This document shows, one piece after another, positions 33,441 through 45,160 of a stretch of DNA of 64,000 nt. The DNA is from Adiantum capillus-veneris. Lineage: Eukaryota; Streptophyta; Polypodiopsida; Polypodiales; Pteridaceae. The stretch covers positions 36,780,781 to 36,844,780 of the forward strand of contig CM043960.1 of the NCBI GenBank assembly GCA_014529385.2. The letters are read 5' to 3'. The first letter of the stretch is position 1. Each line of letters begins with the position of its first letter. Below the pieces are notes generated by a model, which worked only from the letters and a program-made list of their open reading frames with translations, ran no database searches and was not told the DNA's origin. Made by a program: the position numbers and the translations under genes.

Positions 33441-34106
33441 CTCAACTCACAATTGTGAGTATGAAATATATATATATATATCGTTCAACTATCAATTTAC
33501 GTAACTTGATCTATAAATTACTTAGCAAAATTTAGCTATAAGTTTTAAATATAGTTTAAACATTTAAGAAAATTTCAATGATTATTTTTACGAGCATGAT
33601 TTAGAATATATAAACAAGCACAGTAAGTATCAAGTTATGTCTCAAGAGTTCAAAATATATATATATATATATAGTGAGTTTTCTATGGTTTTTAAAACCT
33701 TCATTCTATTGTTTTAATTTTCTATAAGGTTAGTATAGATTTTTGCTAATGTCAAAATGGTATACATTTGATTATAAACCTTCAAAAATTATACTTAAAC
33801 AAGATTACTTTTATAGAAGCAAGAATATATTAATAAACCATTAAATATTCTTATCTAAAAGGAGGTCCTTGAATTAAAAGTATATTCATACCACTGATGG
33901 TGAAGATCATAACGCAATTTTTCACAAAGGTTTTTTTTTGCAGGCGTCGTGATTTTATTACTTATTTTATATTAGTTTTTCCTTCTCTTTTAACCTCTCC
34001 TCTCACTATCCTATCTTCAAAATGTACACCTTCTATTTTTTTCTCTCACTCGGCATTTTTTTTTTTTTGCACCTTGTTATTAAAAAATAAAATAAAAATT
34101 TAACGA
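33441..34106. other. AT-rich spacer with TA microsatellites
   Basis: (TA)n runs occur at 33466-33481 and 33656-33673. T-rich tracts occur at 33930-33940 and 34060-34070. No gene was recognised. Confidence 0.5.
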
Positions 34107-34676
34107 ATGTCGAAGGATACAATCACGTCGACATTCGAAGCACAAAACACAGGTAATGATCCTCTTACTGATCTCTTTGGATATGTGGTTGATAGCCATA
34201 TTTCTTCAGGTTGGATTGATGCACATGTTGTGCTATACAATTACATGTTGCCACGAATCCCTCTTTGTCGTCTTTTGGTCAATCCGTCCATTAAAACAAA
34301 TAATAATTGTGTGGCAGAACTCACAACCTCTAAAGCCAAAAGAGGTTACCAGCCCATGATGGCTCATTTCATTGTGTCCAGAGCTTTTCTTGGGCAAGAT
34401 CTTATACCATTTGATAGGCATGGCGCTTATGGGAGAGAGTTAGTGACGTTGACTACATTTGATGACCAAATTAGAGCCATTCCCAACCTCTCTAACATGG
34501 AGGAGAAAATGTTCATCATATGGGACGATAATCATCGGCTCCATGCGTGGAAAGATTGGGCATTGCGGGAGCGGTTAGATGAATTCTCAACCCCCAAGGT
34601 TGAGTGCATGATTTTGAAGTTTGACCCTGAGGAGATGGCGGAATCTCTGTTAGTGCTCGACACGATCAACAAGTAA
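34107..34676 (+). CDS. Hypothetical protein, 189 residues, possible first exon
   Basis: An uninterrupted frame from ATG at 34107 in otherwise AT-rich DNA. It has no signal peptide, membrane segment or motif that I recognise. Composition is normal for a soluble protein, with VVDSHISSGWIDAHVVLYNY and FIIWDDNHRLHAWKDWAL as distinctive stretches. The frame stops inside a perfect-looking donor context, ACAA|GTAAGT at 34672-34679, so it may be the first exon of a spliced gene whose later exons are decayed. It is probably part of a transposon or a dead gene. Confidence 0.4.
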   Translation: MSKDTITSTFEAQNTGNDPLTDLFGYVVDSHISSGWIDAHVVLYNYMLPRIPLCRLLVNPSIKTNNNCVAELTTSKAKRGYQPMMAHFIVSRAFLGQDLIPFDRHGAYGRELVTLTTFDDQIRAIPNLSNMEEKMFIIWDDNHRLHAWKDWALRERLDEFSTPKVECMILKFDPEEMAESLLVLDTINK

Positions 34677-34799
34677 GTTCCTGCACAATACTATTGGTGC
34701 ACTTCAATTTTTAATTGTTAGTAAATTTTATATTTAAAAATAGCTACACGAGTCTATGTGCCTCACACCACTGCTCACAACATCTTTATGATGCAAAAA

Positions 34800-36527
34800 T
34801 TAGCACTTGTTAGACAAATTTTATGAAGAGGATAGGGTGCCCACGGTCCTTGTTAGACAAATTTGATGAAGAGGATAGGGTGAAAGCTAAGAGGACACTT
34901 TGTGGCTCGACAATGAACCGATCAAAATGGCTTAAACTACCAATGTCTTTGCTAGCACAACTATTGTGGAAGGTAATTATAAATTTATAATACACATGTA
35001 TTAGGTGACTACATGTCACTTTGCTTGAAACTCATTTTGTCTTTGCAATTTTTATTAAAGGAGGAGTTCAATGCAATGTATTGGCTCAAAATGTATCATT
35101 TGTTGGCCAAGGAATAGAGGAACGAAGATGATTACAAGACAAGATATAAGAGATCGAGAACTTCTTTGTGTAGACAAGATTGGAGATAGCGGTCATCACC
35201 AATCTCGAGAATGGCATGGAATTTTTATAGAAATGCATTTCATTTGTGGATTAGGAGAGAAAAGGGTTGCAAAATGATCCCCTTAGAGCGTTCAAGGCTA
35301 CACACACTTGCATCAGTCCTGTGGAGTAAGCATTATTTGCTTTTGAATGCACTATTTGTTTGTTTGTTTTGTCTAAGATGGTGTCCAATGATACACTGCA
35401 AAAAATGTTGTTTGGTCGACATATTGGCCAAGAACAGAGTTTTGATGATGGAGGCATCTATTCTGACTCGAGAGAAACCATTCTCGCAGTGGTCAAGAAC
35501 GCATTTTTATTGGTGGCAGTTGGAAAGGTGAGCATAGTAACAATAGAGTACTGGATCAAATTGTACATTGCAATATTACTAATACTTGGAGTGCAAGGGT
35601 GTATTAAGCTTGGCGGAGAAGATGGAGGTTAAGAAATCCATGGTGAAGAAGCTATATGCACATGTCACACGTGATTGTGGCCTATCTCTTGGAGAGGCAA
35701 CGTAGACTTTTTGACAAGAGCACTTTGGCAAGGCTTTTGTGCAGTGGAAGCCAACCACACGAGGCACACACAACATAGAGGAGAAGCTGCACTTTGCACG
35801 TACTGTGGAACAATTGCTATACATGTATTCAAGTATAGACTTTTACCTCTAGCAGCCTAGTGACGCGTAAGTGGAGTCTGAGAGAGAGGAGAGTGGATCT
35901 ATCCCAATGATTGGATAAACAAACTCCATGGTAAGGATACGTGGAGAGACTGTCCATGGTTCTTGGACTATGTGGATGGCGAGTTCCCTGAAAACGAAGC
36001 CAAAGAATACAACAGTAGGTTATATTTTTCTTGGGCAACTAAAGTGGTTTGGTTTGGTACAGTGTCCTCACCATTTTTTTGGACATGCAACATTACAGAA
36101 GAAGGTTAGGAGGAAGGGAAAAAGAGGAAGTGTCACCATCAATCAGCCTCCCATCGATGCCATTTCCCCTAGCACGACGAAGGGACGTCCAAACCCAAAA
36201 ACTACAGTTGGTGGACCTACACAAGGTAAGAAGAGAGGACGACTAGTCATCAAAGAATTCAAGGAGTTTTCGGAAGAGCAGCAGATTGAAAGGAACAAGA
36301 AGCAAGTTAGTGGGTCAGATTATGAGCAGGGTGACTTGAAGCGAAACTTGAAATCACGAAGGTCGGGGCTGTCTTGTAGTTTAAGATCTCGAGGTTTGAT
36401 GCATACCATAACCATCACTATTGGGCAAAGCAAGGGTAGTCACCCACTTTCAGCAAGGCCACTCAAACTACTTGCTTCCTTTCCACTAGGTAAAAAATGC
36501 AACAATAAGCCAATGCATTTTGTTTAA
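34800..36527 (+). pseudogene. Decayed coding region downstream of the 189-residue frame
   Basis: A 43-bp tandem duplication at 34807-34892 encodes LLDKF(Y/D)EEDRVK. Next comes LPMSLLAQLLWK, a possible GT-AG intron (34972-35062), and EEFNAMYWLKMYHLLAKE before a TAG. Further fragments are MAWNFYRNAFHLWIRR (35211) and DTWRDCPWFLDYVDGEFPEN (about 35935). A basic low-complexity stretch, PSTTKGRPNPKTTVGG, lies near 36170. At least six stops or frameshifts break it. No domain was recognised. Confidence 0.35.
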
Positions 36528-36597
36528 ATTTTAATGGTTCGTGACAATTGATCAAATTTTTGGATGTGACATAGTTTCAGCTCACTCAAACACATAA

Positions 36598-37005
36598 ATG
36601 ACAGAAATTGTGAGTGTCAGAGTGGTTCCCGTACATGTTACAGTACTTGCTGATATAGACCATCTATGGAAGATGCTCATGGATCCAAAATTCAATCCAA
36701 AATTCAATCTTGAGTTAGTTTATGACACTTCGGTATCTAATTTCTATTTTGAAGTTGTTGGACACTCAATCAATCTTCTTACGCATGGTCTTGTGCATTG
36801 CAAGAGCCTTTGAATGACCCATCGTTTGGTTGGATCTCTCTCTCACACCGGCAAAATGGAGCCTGATCAGTGGCTTGGAGGGGTGCGACTTGTGTGGGCA
36901 GATCTACCCACACATTGCAAACTTGACATTGACATTGGTGGCATACCACATTCAACTGTATTCTTTATTGAGCCCATTTCCAGTGCATTCACCCTAGTTG
37001 TATAG
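36598..37005 (+). pseudogene. Hypothetical open frames, one stop between them
   Basis: MTEIVSVRVVPVHVTVLADI to 36813, then a TGA, then WLGGVRLVWADLPTHCKLDI to 37005 in the same orientation. One nonsense codon separates two otherwise open blocks. No family was recognised. The location suggests it belongs to the same decayed unit as 34107-36527. Confidence 0.35.
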
Positions 37006-37239
37006 TTGTTACTATTTGATGGTGCAGTTGTGGTGGCGTGTCGAGCAGACCCTCTCACCAAGGAGGCCCGCTTGTGCAATTTTCACCATCTTCGTATCGT
37101 CTTCCTCTGGATGTTTTCATGCACATGTATTATTATAGACGACTTCATAGATCCAATAAGTTCTTAAGAATTTCTCTACAAGTTTCATGATAGATATTGG
37201 TGTGTTTTGTTTTAAATGTAAACCATGTTGCATGTTAAG

Positions 37240-38804
37240 ATCTTGGTGCTAGCCATGCTCACACGTAAAATTGGAGGACTTTTAGTTGTTCCATTATACG
37301 ATCATCAGGCTAGAGATGTGGCAATCGATAATGATGGTTTTGAATTTGACAGTGACATGATCTGAGAGCCATTACGAGAGGTGCCATTAATGCTAGACGA
37401 CCCTTTTGGCGCCCGGAGCAGAGAAGAGCGAGTTCTTTACACGAGAAGTCAAGGAGTGGACATCTTTGCTTAGTAGATGTCATTCCATTGTCCACTAATA
37501 TACGTGCTCCTCTACATAGGTTGTTGGGTATCTTCATGCAGGTTGCATTGGTGATGCAATTTTGAAATGTCTTGTTGGATGCAACGGCTTGGCGATGGAG
37601 TGTGAGCATCTACAACCACATTGCATCAGCATCAAGCAAGGTTGAAAATTGTTTTTGGTATGTGTTCAACCATAGTAGCTGCTTCCTAGTGGTCTAGGAT
37701 CGACTCTTCATGTGGACGAGGTTTCACGTTTAGCACATTCACAACCTGCTCCATCACCTTTACCACGTCACTAGGAGTCGACGTTGTTGTTTGGTGCATC
37801 CTTGAGCAGACCATCAATTGTCGTTCTAGGTTGGCCAAGCGATGGTCAACCACTCTATAGGCCACTATTTTCCTCACTACCCATGGGGCCCCCACAATCA
37901 CTCACATCCCAATAGCACAACCGCCACAAGAACTGCAGCCACCAGGAACGTGAAAGCCAAAATGTTTTGATTACTTCATATGTACTTATTCTCTATGTAA
38001 TGGCACATTAAAACTTGGTACTTGTTGTTCTCACTATGTTTTAATTTTTTATTCAGGATCGCGTTGTGATTTTAAATAATCCTTGGTTTGAAGGCAAGTT
38101 AACCGAAGATGTTTAATCTTCAAGTGAGATTTTCTTAAATAAAAAATTTTATTTGAAAAGCAAACGAAGGACATGGTGTGAATGGTCTTGGAAATAAAGT
38201 CACGAAGGGTTCTTTATAAAGCCAAAAAAATAGTAGTCTCATTCATTCGCAAGTTTCTCTATGTTTTTTTTTCGCAAGGTTCTCCTTAAATCTTCTTGCA
38301 TTCACACATTTACCATGCAAAGGGAAAACCGTGGACAATGCAATTAGCATGGGCAAGCCGCACAACATGAGCATGGCCCTTAGCGTGGTCCACCACCTCC
38401 TCGTGTTGACTCGATTAACAGTGTGCATGCTAATCACATTCTTAACAATGTGTATGCAATTAATAATTTATGCACATCACAAAGTGCACGCAACTACATA
38501 GAGGCTTTTTGTGCACTCAATGATGCCACAACGTCCCTATTCAATGCCACGTATGAGCTTGATTTAAATGACATCCAACCGAAGAGGATGTTGAGCAAGT
38601 TGTCATTATTGCCAACGATGCAATCATGCTTTAGGGGGAACATGGTTATTGCATCCCACAGGAGTGTGAAACCTTCAAGAGACATGTGGAGGCTTGGGTA
38701 GAAGTGTGGAAGACATACATTGTTGCACAAAGACAAGCCAATGGAGCCAACAATGAGAATGATGACAATGACAATGATGATGACACTAGCGATGAGGACA
38801 ACTA
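37240..38804 (+). pseudogene. Decayed coding region ending in an acidic tail
   Basis: The fragment near 37250 reads TRKIGGLLVVPLYDHQARDV. After 0.9 kb without recognisable coding, 38581-38804 reads EDVEQVVIIANDAIML, a TAG, then YCIPQECETFKRHVEAWVEV and an Asp/Asn-rich end before TAA at 38802-38804. The acidic C-terminus and proper stop suggest the true end of an old protein. Confidence 0.35.
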
Positions 38805-39019
38805 AATCTCCCCATTGTAAGCTAGTGTTGAAGGAATAAGCGCGTGAAGCCATATGAGTATATTATACGATTTTGTTTTGCTCTATATCTATCTTTTTAT
38901 AGTTGTTGTTTGAGAATGTGTACTTTCAACCCTTTTAATATTAGTTTATATGGGTTTGTTTCGGCAATCTTTCAATGTTGTTCATCCATTGATTTATGAG
39001 AACAAAGTTGAACTGGAAC

Positions 39020-39590
39020 ATTTTGGATTGTAAACCGTTGAAATTGGCTTGTTGCAAATGATTCGGGTGTTTGCATCATTGTCCGGTTGATGGCTAATCT
39101 TGTTGCACGACGTATATCATGATATTTGAAAAGAGTGTGTGTGTGCTCTAATTCGAGTGTATTTTTGCGCTTTATATGAGTGAGCATGTGTATGAGTGCA
39201 CATGAGTGAGGCCAAAATAAGATAGGTTTATCATGATAAAAGTTGGATTGTATTATTTTGGATTGTAAACCCTTAAAATTAGATTGTTGCAAATGAACCA
39301 AGTGTATGCCTCATTGTTCTGTTACTGGTTAAACTTGTTTCTCGACGTATATCATGACGTTTGAAAAGAGTATGTGTGCAATGATTCGGGTGTACTTTTG
39401 TGCTTATATATAAGTGTACATGAGTGAGGCGGAGAATATTCTCGATTGTAGCATTATCCAGTTGGTGGTTGAACTTGTTGCTCGACATAGGTTATGATGT
39501 TTGAAAAATTGTGTGTGTATGCACAATGATTTGGTTCTATTTATGTGCTTGTATGAGTGTGCATGAGTGAGGAAAAACAAGAGGGAGATT
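39020..39590. repeat. Diverged tandem repeat, about 235-bp unit, 2.5 copies
   Basis: ATTTTGGATTGTAAACC recurs at 39020 and 39255. CGACGTATATCATGA(T/C) with TTTGAAAAGAGT recurs at 39107 and 39342, with a shorter, more diverged unit from about 39435. Each unit ends with a TGAGTG(T/A)(G/A)CATGAGTGAGG block. Confidence 0.75.
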
Positions 39591-39666
39591 TGTAAATGAT
39601 GGATGTTTGATTGAGGTGTGTTTGCCAAGGGAAAAATTCAAAGAGAGAGAAAGAGAAAGAGACAAA

Positions 39667-39699
<33 letters not shown>

Positions 39700-39805
39700 C
39701 CCAACTATTAAGGGTTGAGACAGGAGAAAGAGAAAGAATCTTTTTGGAATCTGCTGTCGCATTTCAAAAAAGTGCTCGTCAAAAAATGCTCACCAAAAAA
39801 TTATG
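39591..39805. repeat. Spacer with (GA)n microsatellite
   Basis: Interrupted GA repeats at 39641-39698. No gene was recognised. Confidence 0.6.
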
Positions 39806-41175
39806 TGTAAATTAGAGAAGTACTTTTTAGGAAATTAGAGAAGTACCTTTTAGGAAATTACTTTGTGACCATAGCGGGTGAACTTAATTGATGGTAGCAA
39901 CATAAACACAACATTTAGTTAACTTGGCATGAACAATACTTTTGCAAGAGAGAGAGTTTAGAGAACAAGACAACAATTGAGGACCGGATTTATGTGGAGC
40001 CGGTCCCCCATCCAATAGGCATTTGTATTATAGTTTCTCCCATCAAGAGAGACTTGTTACAATACAATCTTTGTGTTCCTTGTGACCAAAGTGATGCAAT
40101 GAAGATGGAAAGCTTCATGCATCACAAGCATAACATAAACTTTGTGGAAATCGTTAACTATCCCAAGCCTTAGTCCCAAAACCTCAAAAACCTTTGAAGG
40201 TGCAGAGAGCTAGCAAGGAATGAGGGTAGGGAAGAGGAAGAAGAAACATTTCATAGGAGAAAAAATTAGTTCTTCACTTATCATCACTCTTCTTGCTAGC
40301 ATACATAATAGCATAGTAATGAAGATGGAGAAGATGGCAACCTTAAGCATTGAAGAATGGCTCTTGGTTGGATTTGCATTCCATAGTCAAGAGTGTTGGT
40401 GTAGGCTCTCAACCTCTCTACTTGCTTGGAGAAGGAGAGGGAGCTCTCGCTCTTTGCACAATGCACAATGAGTGTGTGTGTTTGTTGGTGGGAGAGTATA
40501 CCCCCCCTTACTTGCTTTGGTCAACCCCCCCTTGTAGCTCATGCTTGAAGCTCATTGGACCCCTCTGGCCTAGCCAATCACAAGCAATAGTCATACCAAG
40601 CAAGCCTACTAGTCTTGGGACAAGTGTCCCCATTTCCCCTTTGAGAGAGAGGACTTGATAAATGCAAAAACAATTAATTAAATCTACTGATTTATCATTG
40701 GACCCCTTGGGTGGCCAACCAATAGGCTTTAGGCACACCATGAGGGCAACATGAGGAGGAACTTGACAAGTGTCCCTTTTGCTTTCTTTGTAGAAAGCTT
40801 GCCTTGTGTGAGTGTATGTGTGTTCTCTCTCATCCCCCCTCTTGTAGGGTTCGCCCCCTCCTTGTAGTAGGGATTGATGATTGACTTTTGCAAACCTTAC
40901 CTCAAGCACCTTAGTCAGCAAGCATGACAAAGCACCTCAAGCTTGGGTGGTGTTCCCACAAGCACCTCAAGCTCCCTAGTGGGCAAGCACGACAAGCACC
41001 TTAAGCTTGGGCCGGGTGTCCACCTCAAGCTCAACCCTAGCTTACCTAAGGTCAAATGATTTTTTAACACTAACCTTTGGAGGTCTTCAATGAAACTAAC
41101 CCTGAGGTCTTTAAGCTCCATTGGTTAGCCTTGCTCTTTGACAGACCATCTCTCATTTGGGTCCCTTTACCACTA
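39806..41175 (-). mobile_element. 3' LTR of chromovirus F
   Basis: Starts (plus strand) near TGTAAATTAGAGAAG and runs to about TTTACCACTA, followed by GCCCCCTGT, whose complement ACAGGGGGC is a likely polypurine tract. Its interior is uninterrupted at the site where the other LTR carries the CACTA insertion (GTGTTGGTGTAGG at about 40397). Both boundaries are approximate. Confidence 0.75.
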
Positions 41176-41700
41176 GCCCCCTGTTGAGATAGATCTATAA
41201 GTACATGTATATATCCTAACCCTTGTTCCCGTTTATTCTCCCACATCAAATGATCAGTTTAATATGAGAAAATCATTTGGGTTGATTAGATATTAGATTT
41301 TATGACATTATCTCTCTCTTGAAATCATAGTAGTCATCGACTATGAGGTAGAAGAGATAAAGCCTTAGTCAATAGTCAATTTTTCTTACTGGATAGAGGA
41401 TCCCTTTTTACCCTATGACATATTTTCAAGATGGATGACTAATCCATTTGGTGCTTGGGAGACATAGTTGTCACAAGCATGTCTGCTCTTTAGTCCATTT
41501 CATTCTCCCAAAGTAGAGTGACAAATTCTACTTGGTGTTTGAGAGACATCGTCATCACAAACATGATTCTAAGCATGAATATTATTTAAATTTGTTCACA
41601 ATGAAAAAAGAACTAGTCTTATGAGACAAAAACATTGGTCATTTAAAATAAATTTGTACATTTGCTTACTCTAATGTAGCATTGTAAGCATTGACAAGGT
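41176..41700. other. 3' untranslated internal region of chromovirus F
   Basis: No coding was recognised. It lies between the chromodomain stop and the polypurine tract. Confidence 0.5.
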
Positions 41701-41892
41701 TCATACTATCCTTAAGTTGTATTCCTTGCATCCATCTAGCATCTTCAAAAGGATAATTTTTGAACTTAATAAGATACTGTCGGATAATCTTACCATGTTG
41801 TAGTACCTTGTATTCATGCCAAAGAATAGCTTCGGGTTGTAGCACCTCTTCTTAGTCTTCAACTTCGGGAGGGTCTTCAATAATTGGTTCAC
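41701..41892 (-). pseudogene. Chromodomain of chromovirus F
   Basis: Follows the integrase end (IIEDPPEVED, then a stop). It has EVLQPEAILWHEYKVLQHGK and RQYLIKFKNYPFEDARWMQG, the chromodomain core. It ends near 41690. Confidence 0.7.
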
Positions 41893-42790
41893 TTGGTGGC
41901 TCTCCTTTGTAGGGCTTAAGTAGGCTCACATGAAAAGCATTGTGTATGAGCCAATGGTTAGGAAATTTGAGTTGGTAAGCCATCTCATTGATGGGCTTCA
42001 AGATTTGGAAAGGACCATAGTATCTTTTTGCTAGCTTAGCATAATACTTTTGATGGCCTGTAGGATTTTTGCCCGTCGTTTGCCTCAATCGAGCCTTAGG
42101 AAACTTAAGTAAGACCCAATCATTTTTTTTGAACGTTAAGGCCGTTATGTGCTTGTCAGTAACAACTTTTTGCCTTTGTTGAGAGATGGATACAGCCTCC
42201 TTAATCTTTTGAAAATATTCCTGTAGGTCACGGCTATACTCATTGGCAGCGAAGATCTTCCCATGTACTTTAAGTAGCAAAGGACTTTTATGTATTCCCT
42301 CAATTATTTCAAAAGGTGCTTTAACCGTAGAAGTATGTATAGCATTATTGTAGGCATACTCTACAAGAGGTAAATAGTTTTCCCATTGTGAGCGTTGATC
42401 TACTTCTATAACATAATTCTTTAGTAGATCGAGTATCGTAAGATTGGCTATCTCACTTTGGCCATCCGTTTGTGGATGATAGGCCGAAGAGAAATTCAAT
42501 CTTGTTCATAGATTTTCAAAGAGACCTTTCCAAAAGTTATTTGGTCATTCTAGGATCTTTATCTGACACGATGGATGTTGGTAATCCATGGTGTTTGAAA
42601 ATCTGAGATATGAAGAGAGTTGCCATTTGGTGTGCCTTAATAGTCTTTTTGTGAACAGGAATAAAGTGTGCTTGCTTGCTAAACCTGACAACAAATGTCC
42701 ATATTCCCGTGGATAGAGTTGGGTAATCCAAAGATAAAATCTATGGATATACTCTCCCATGGTGAATTTGGGATAGGCAATGACCAGAGT
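41852..42790 (-). pseudogene. Integrase of chromovirus F
   Basis: Catalytic Asp in SISIDFIFGLP (about 42760), Asp in TSIVSDKDPRM (about 42560) and Glu in YHPQTDGQSEIANL (about 42465) are all present. The C-terminal 215-residue stretch 42499-41852 is open and has [20 protein letters not shown] and [18 protein letters not shown] frameshift near 42510 and another near 42700 separate the three blocks. Confidence 0.82.
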
Positions 42791-43540
42791 AATCCAGGTT
42801 GCTTCCCTCTATCAGACTTGGTCTCTTGGCATACTGCACGTTTTGAAACATACTCTTGTATGTCCACTTTCATGGTAGGCCAATAGAAGTAAGTTTCTAC
42901 TCCTCGAAGAGTAGGTTGAATGCCTCTATGCCCCACATAGGGAGGAGCGTGGGATTCATACATGACTTTCTCACAAAGGGAGTGGGTAACACATAGCCTA
43001 TTGCCGTGGAGAAGATAACCATCCTTTAAGGTGAATGGTTCCTCTTTCTTCCCCAAAGCAAGGGCTGACATTATGTCTCTAAAGTTAGGGTCATTAGCAT
43101 ACTCATCTATTATAGAAGATAGATCATTGTGAGTAGTTATAGATACCGCATTAACTTTTGGTCGTCGTGAAAGTGCATTAGTCATTTGATTGTGCTCACC
43201 AGCAATGTGAGCAATATGGAAAATAAATTGAGAAAGAAAATTTGCCGACCTCATTTGTTTGTCAGAAAACTTGGTTTGCATCATGAAGTTCTTGAGACTC
43301 TGGTGGTTGGTAGAATAAATGGAGTCCCCAATAAATAATGCTTCCATGTGTTTAGGGCATGTAGAACAACTAAAAGCTCTTTCTCATAAATGCCTAAGAC
43401 ACATTCGTCTGTATTGAGCCTTCGGCTCTCATATGCTATGGCATGCCCTTCTTGAAGCAAAACTGCTCCAAGGCAATCACCACAAGCATCACATTGGACC
43501 TCAAATGGCTTTGAGAGATCCCGAAGCATAAGGACTGGTT
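42791..43540 (-). pseudogene. RNase H and integrase zinc region of chromovirus F
   Basis: RNase H runs from FEVQCDACGDCLGAVLLQEG (about 43500) through RRLNTDECVLGIYEKELLVV to NALSRRPKVNAVS. The H2C2 finger has HAPPYVGHRG but YVSKRAVCQ, so the first Cys of the CxxC pair is Arg. A frameshift lies near 43300. Confidence 0.8.
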
Positions 43541-43849
43541 GGGAGGTAAGCTTCTCTTTGAGCTTGTCAAAAAAAAAATCTCCTTAAAAGTCAATATAAA
43601 TACTTAAACTCAACGTTCTTCTTAGTTACGTCATGTAGTGGTCCTGCTATTTGAGAAATTTTGGCTATGAAGCATCTATAGTATGCACACATACCAATAA
43701 AGCTTCTTAGCTCATGTAGATTCCTTGGATTAGGTTATGCTCTTATTACCTCTAACTTTGATGGATCTATACGGATACCATATTGAGAGATAATATGACC
43801 TAGGTATCGAATCTCTTGAAGGAAAAATTCACTTTTCTTTTGGTTGAGA

Positions 43850-44400
43850 AAGCTTGTTCTCCCTCAATGCTTGAAAAATCACTTAGAGATATTGCTTATG
43901 TTCCTCCAAAGACTTGGAGCAGATGATGATATCATCAAAGAACACTCCAGCGAATTGGCAGTAGGGTCTAAATCCTTTCTCCATTAGAGGATCGAACATG
44001 GCCGGTGCATTAGTTGAGACAAAAGGCATGACTATATATTCATAAAGACCAAACGTTGTGCGAAACACGGTCTTTAGGATATCTTCATCCACTATCGTTA
44101 TTTGATGATAGCCACTTTTAAGGTCAATCCTAATGAAGTAGGTAGACCCTTATAGCTTATCAAACAGATCTTCTACCCGAGGCACGAGAAATCCGTTTTT
44201 TATAGTGATATGATTTAGTGCTCGATAGTCCACACACATACGATATGTACCATCTTTCTTTTGCACTAAAAGGACTGGAGAACAAAAGGGAGAGGAGGTA
44301 GGCCTCACCATCCCTTTGTCAACCAATTCTTGTACTTGCCTCATGATCTCCTCTTGTTGAGCTTGAGAAACTTGATAAGGAGGTTTATTAGGTAGTGAGC
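43850..44400 (-). pseudogene. Reverse transcriptase of chromovirus F
   Basis: Contains [20 protein letters not shown] and [18 protein letters not shown] (44344-44150). After a stop come DEDILKTVFRTTFGLYEYIV and FAGVFFDDIIICSKSLEEHK (44092-43883); FDD replaces the usual YxDD, with both Asp kept. The connection region to RNase H, 43850-43540, is decayed. Confidence 0.8.
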
Positions 44401-44440
44401 TTCCCGTTAGGAGCTCAATGCGATGGTCATCATCCCCTAG

Positions 44441-45160
44441 TTATGGAGGTAAGTCCATAGGGATATCATCGATGAACACATCTTGGAATCCTTTTAGAAA
44501 ATTAGACAAGTCTAACTCTTCTTGATTCCTACCATTTACATTTGATGAAACATAAGGATCTTTTAGGGACTCTTTGACAAAAATCATGTATGCAGAAATT
44601 GAGCTCTTCATTGATTTATCAAAAGCAGGAGAATTTACAAGTGGCATAGTACGACCACACTCACTAGCATCTAGATACATGTTCTTTTCCCTATAGGTGA
44701 AGTAGATTCTCCTTTCAGGGAACTTCATGTTGGCAGCCACGCGATCAAACCATGGTGCCCCTAGGATAGCATCCTCATGTTGGAGAGGAGAGATGAAAAA
44801 GTATTCTTTGTCAATATAGCTTTGGACATGAAGCCTCGACTTCCCAATCAAGGGAGTAACGGAGGCTTCCTGTGTCAGTCGTTACAATATCTCCCATCTC
44901 GAAAGTTTGAATGCCTAACTTGGTGGCCAACTCCATTGATATGAAGTTGTGAGTAGATTTGGGGTCAAACAGGATGAAGGCATCATGCTCCTTACCTTTC
45001 CCCAAGCATAGGAGAGAGATGATCCTTTGCAATGAGCATCCTCTTTTGGAGCTTCAATGGTGGAAGCCCTAGGAGTCTCATTGCCAATATTTTTCTTGGG
45101 ACAAGAACTATAGCCACGCCCTTGCTCTCTACACTTAAAACACTTATGGCTTCAAGCTCT
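44441..45160 (-). pseudogene. Protease and zinc knuckle of chromovirus F
   Basis: The knuckle at about 45135-45094 reads CFKCREQGRGYSSC, so the His of C-X2-C-X4-H-X4-C is Arg. The protease has FILFDPKSTHNFISMELATK at about 44990-44930, where the catalytic D-S/T-G is D-P-K, and DAILGAPWFDR near 44745. The pol linker ends FQDVFIDDIPMDLPP. Inactivating changes at both sites suggest long disuse. Confidence 0.75.

Noticed and set aside
39020-39590. CRISPR-like array
   Set aside because: The repeats are long (about 235 bp), diverged and few, in a plant nuclear context.
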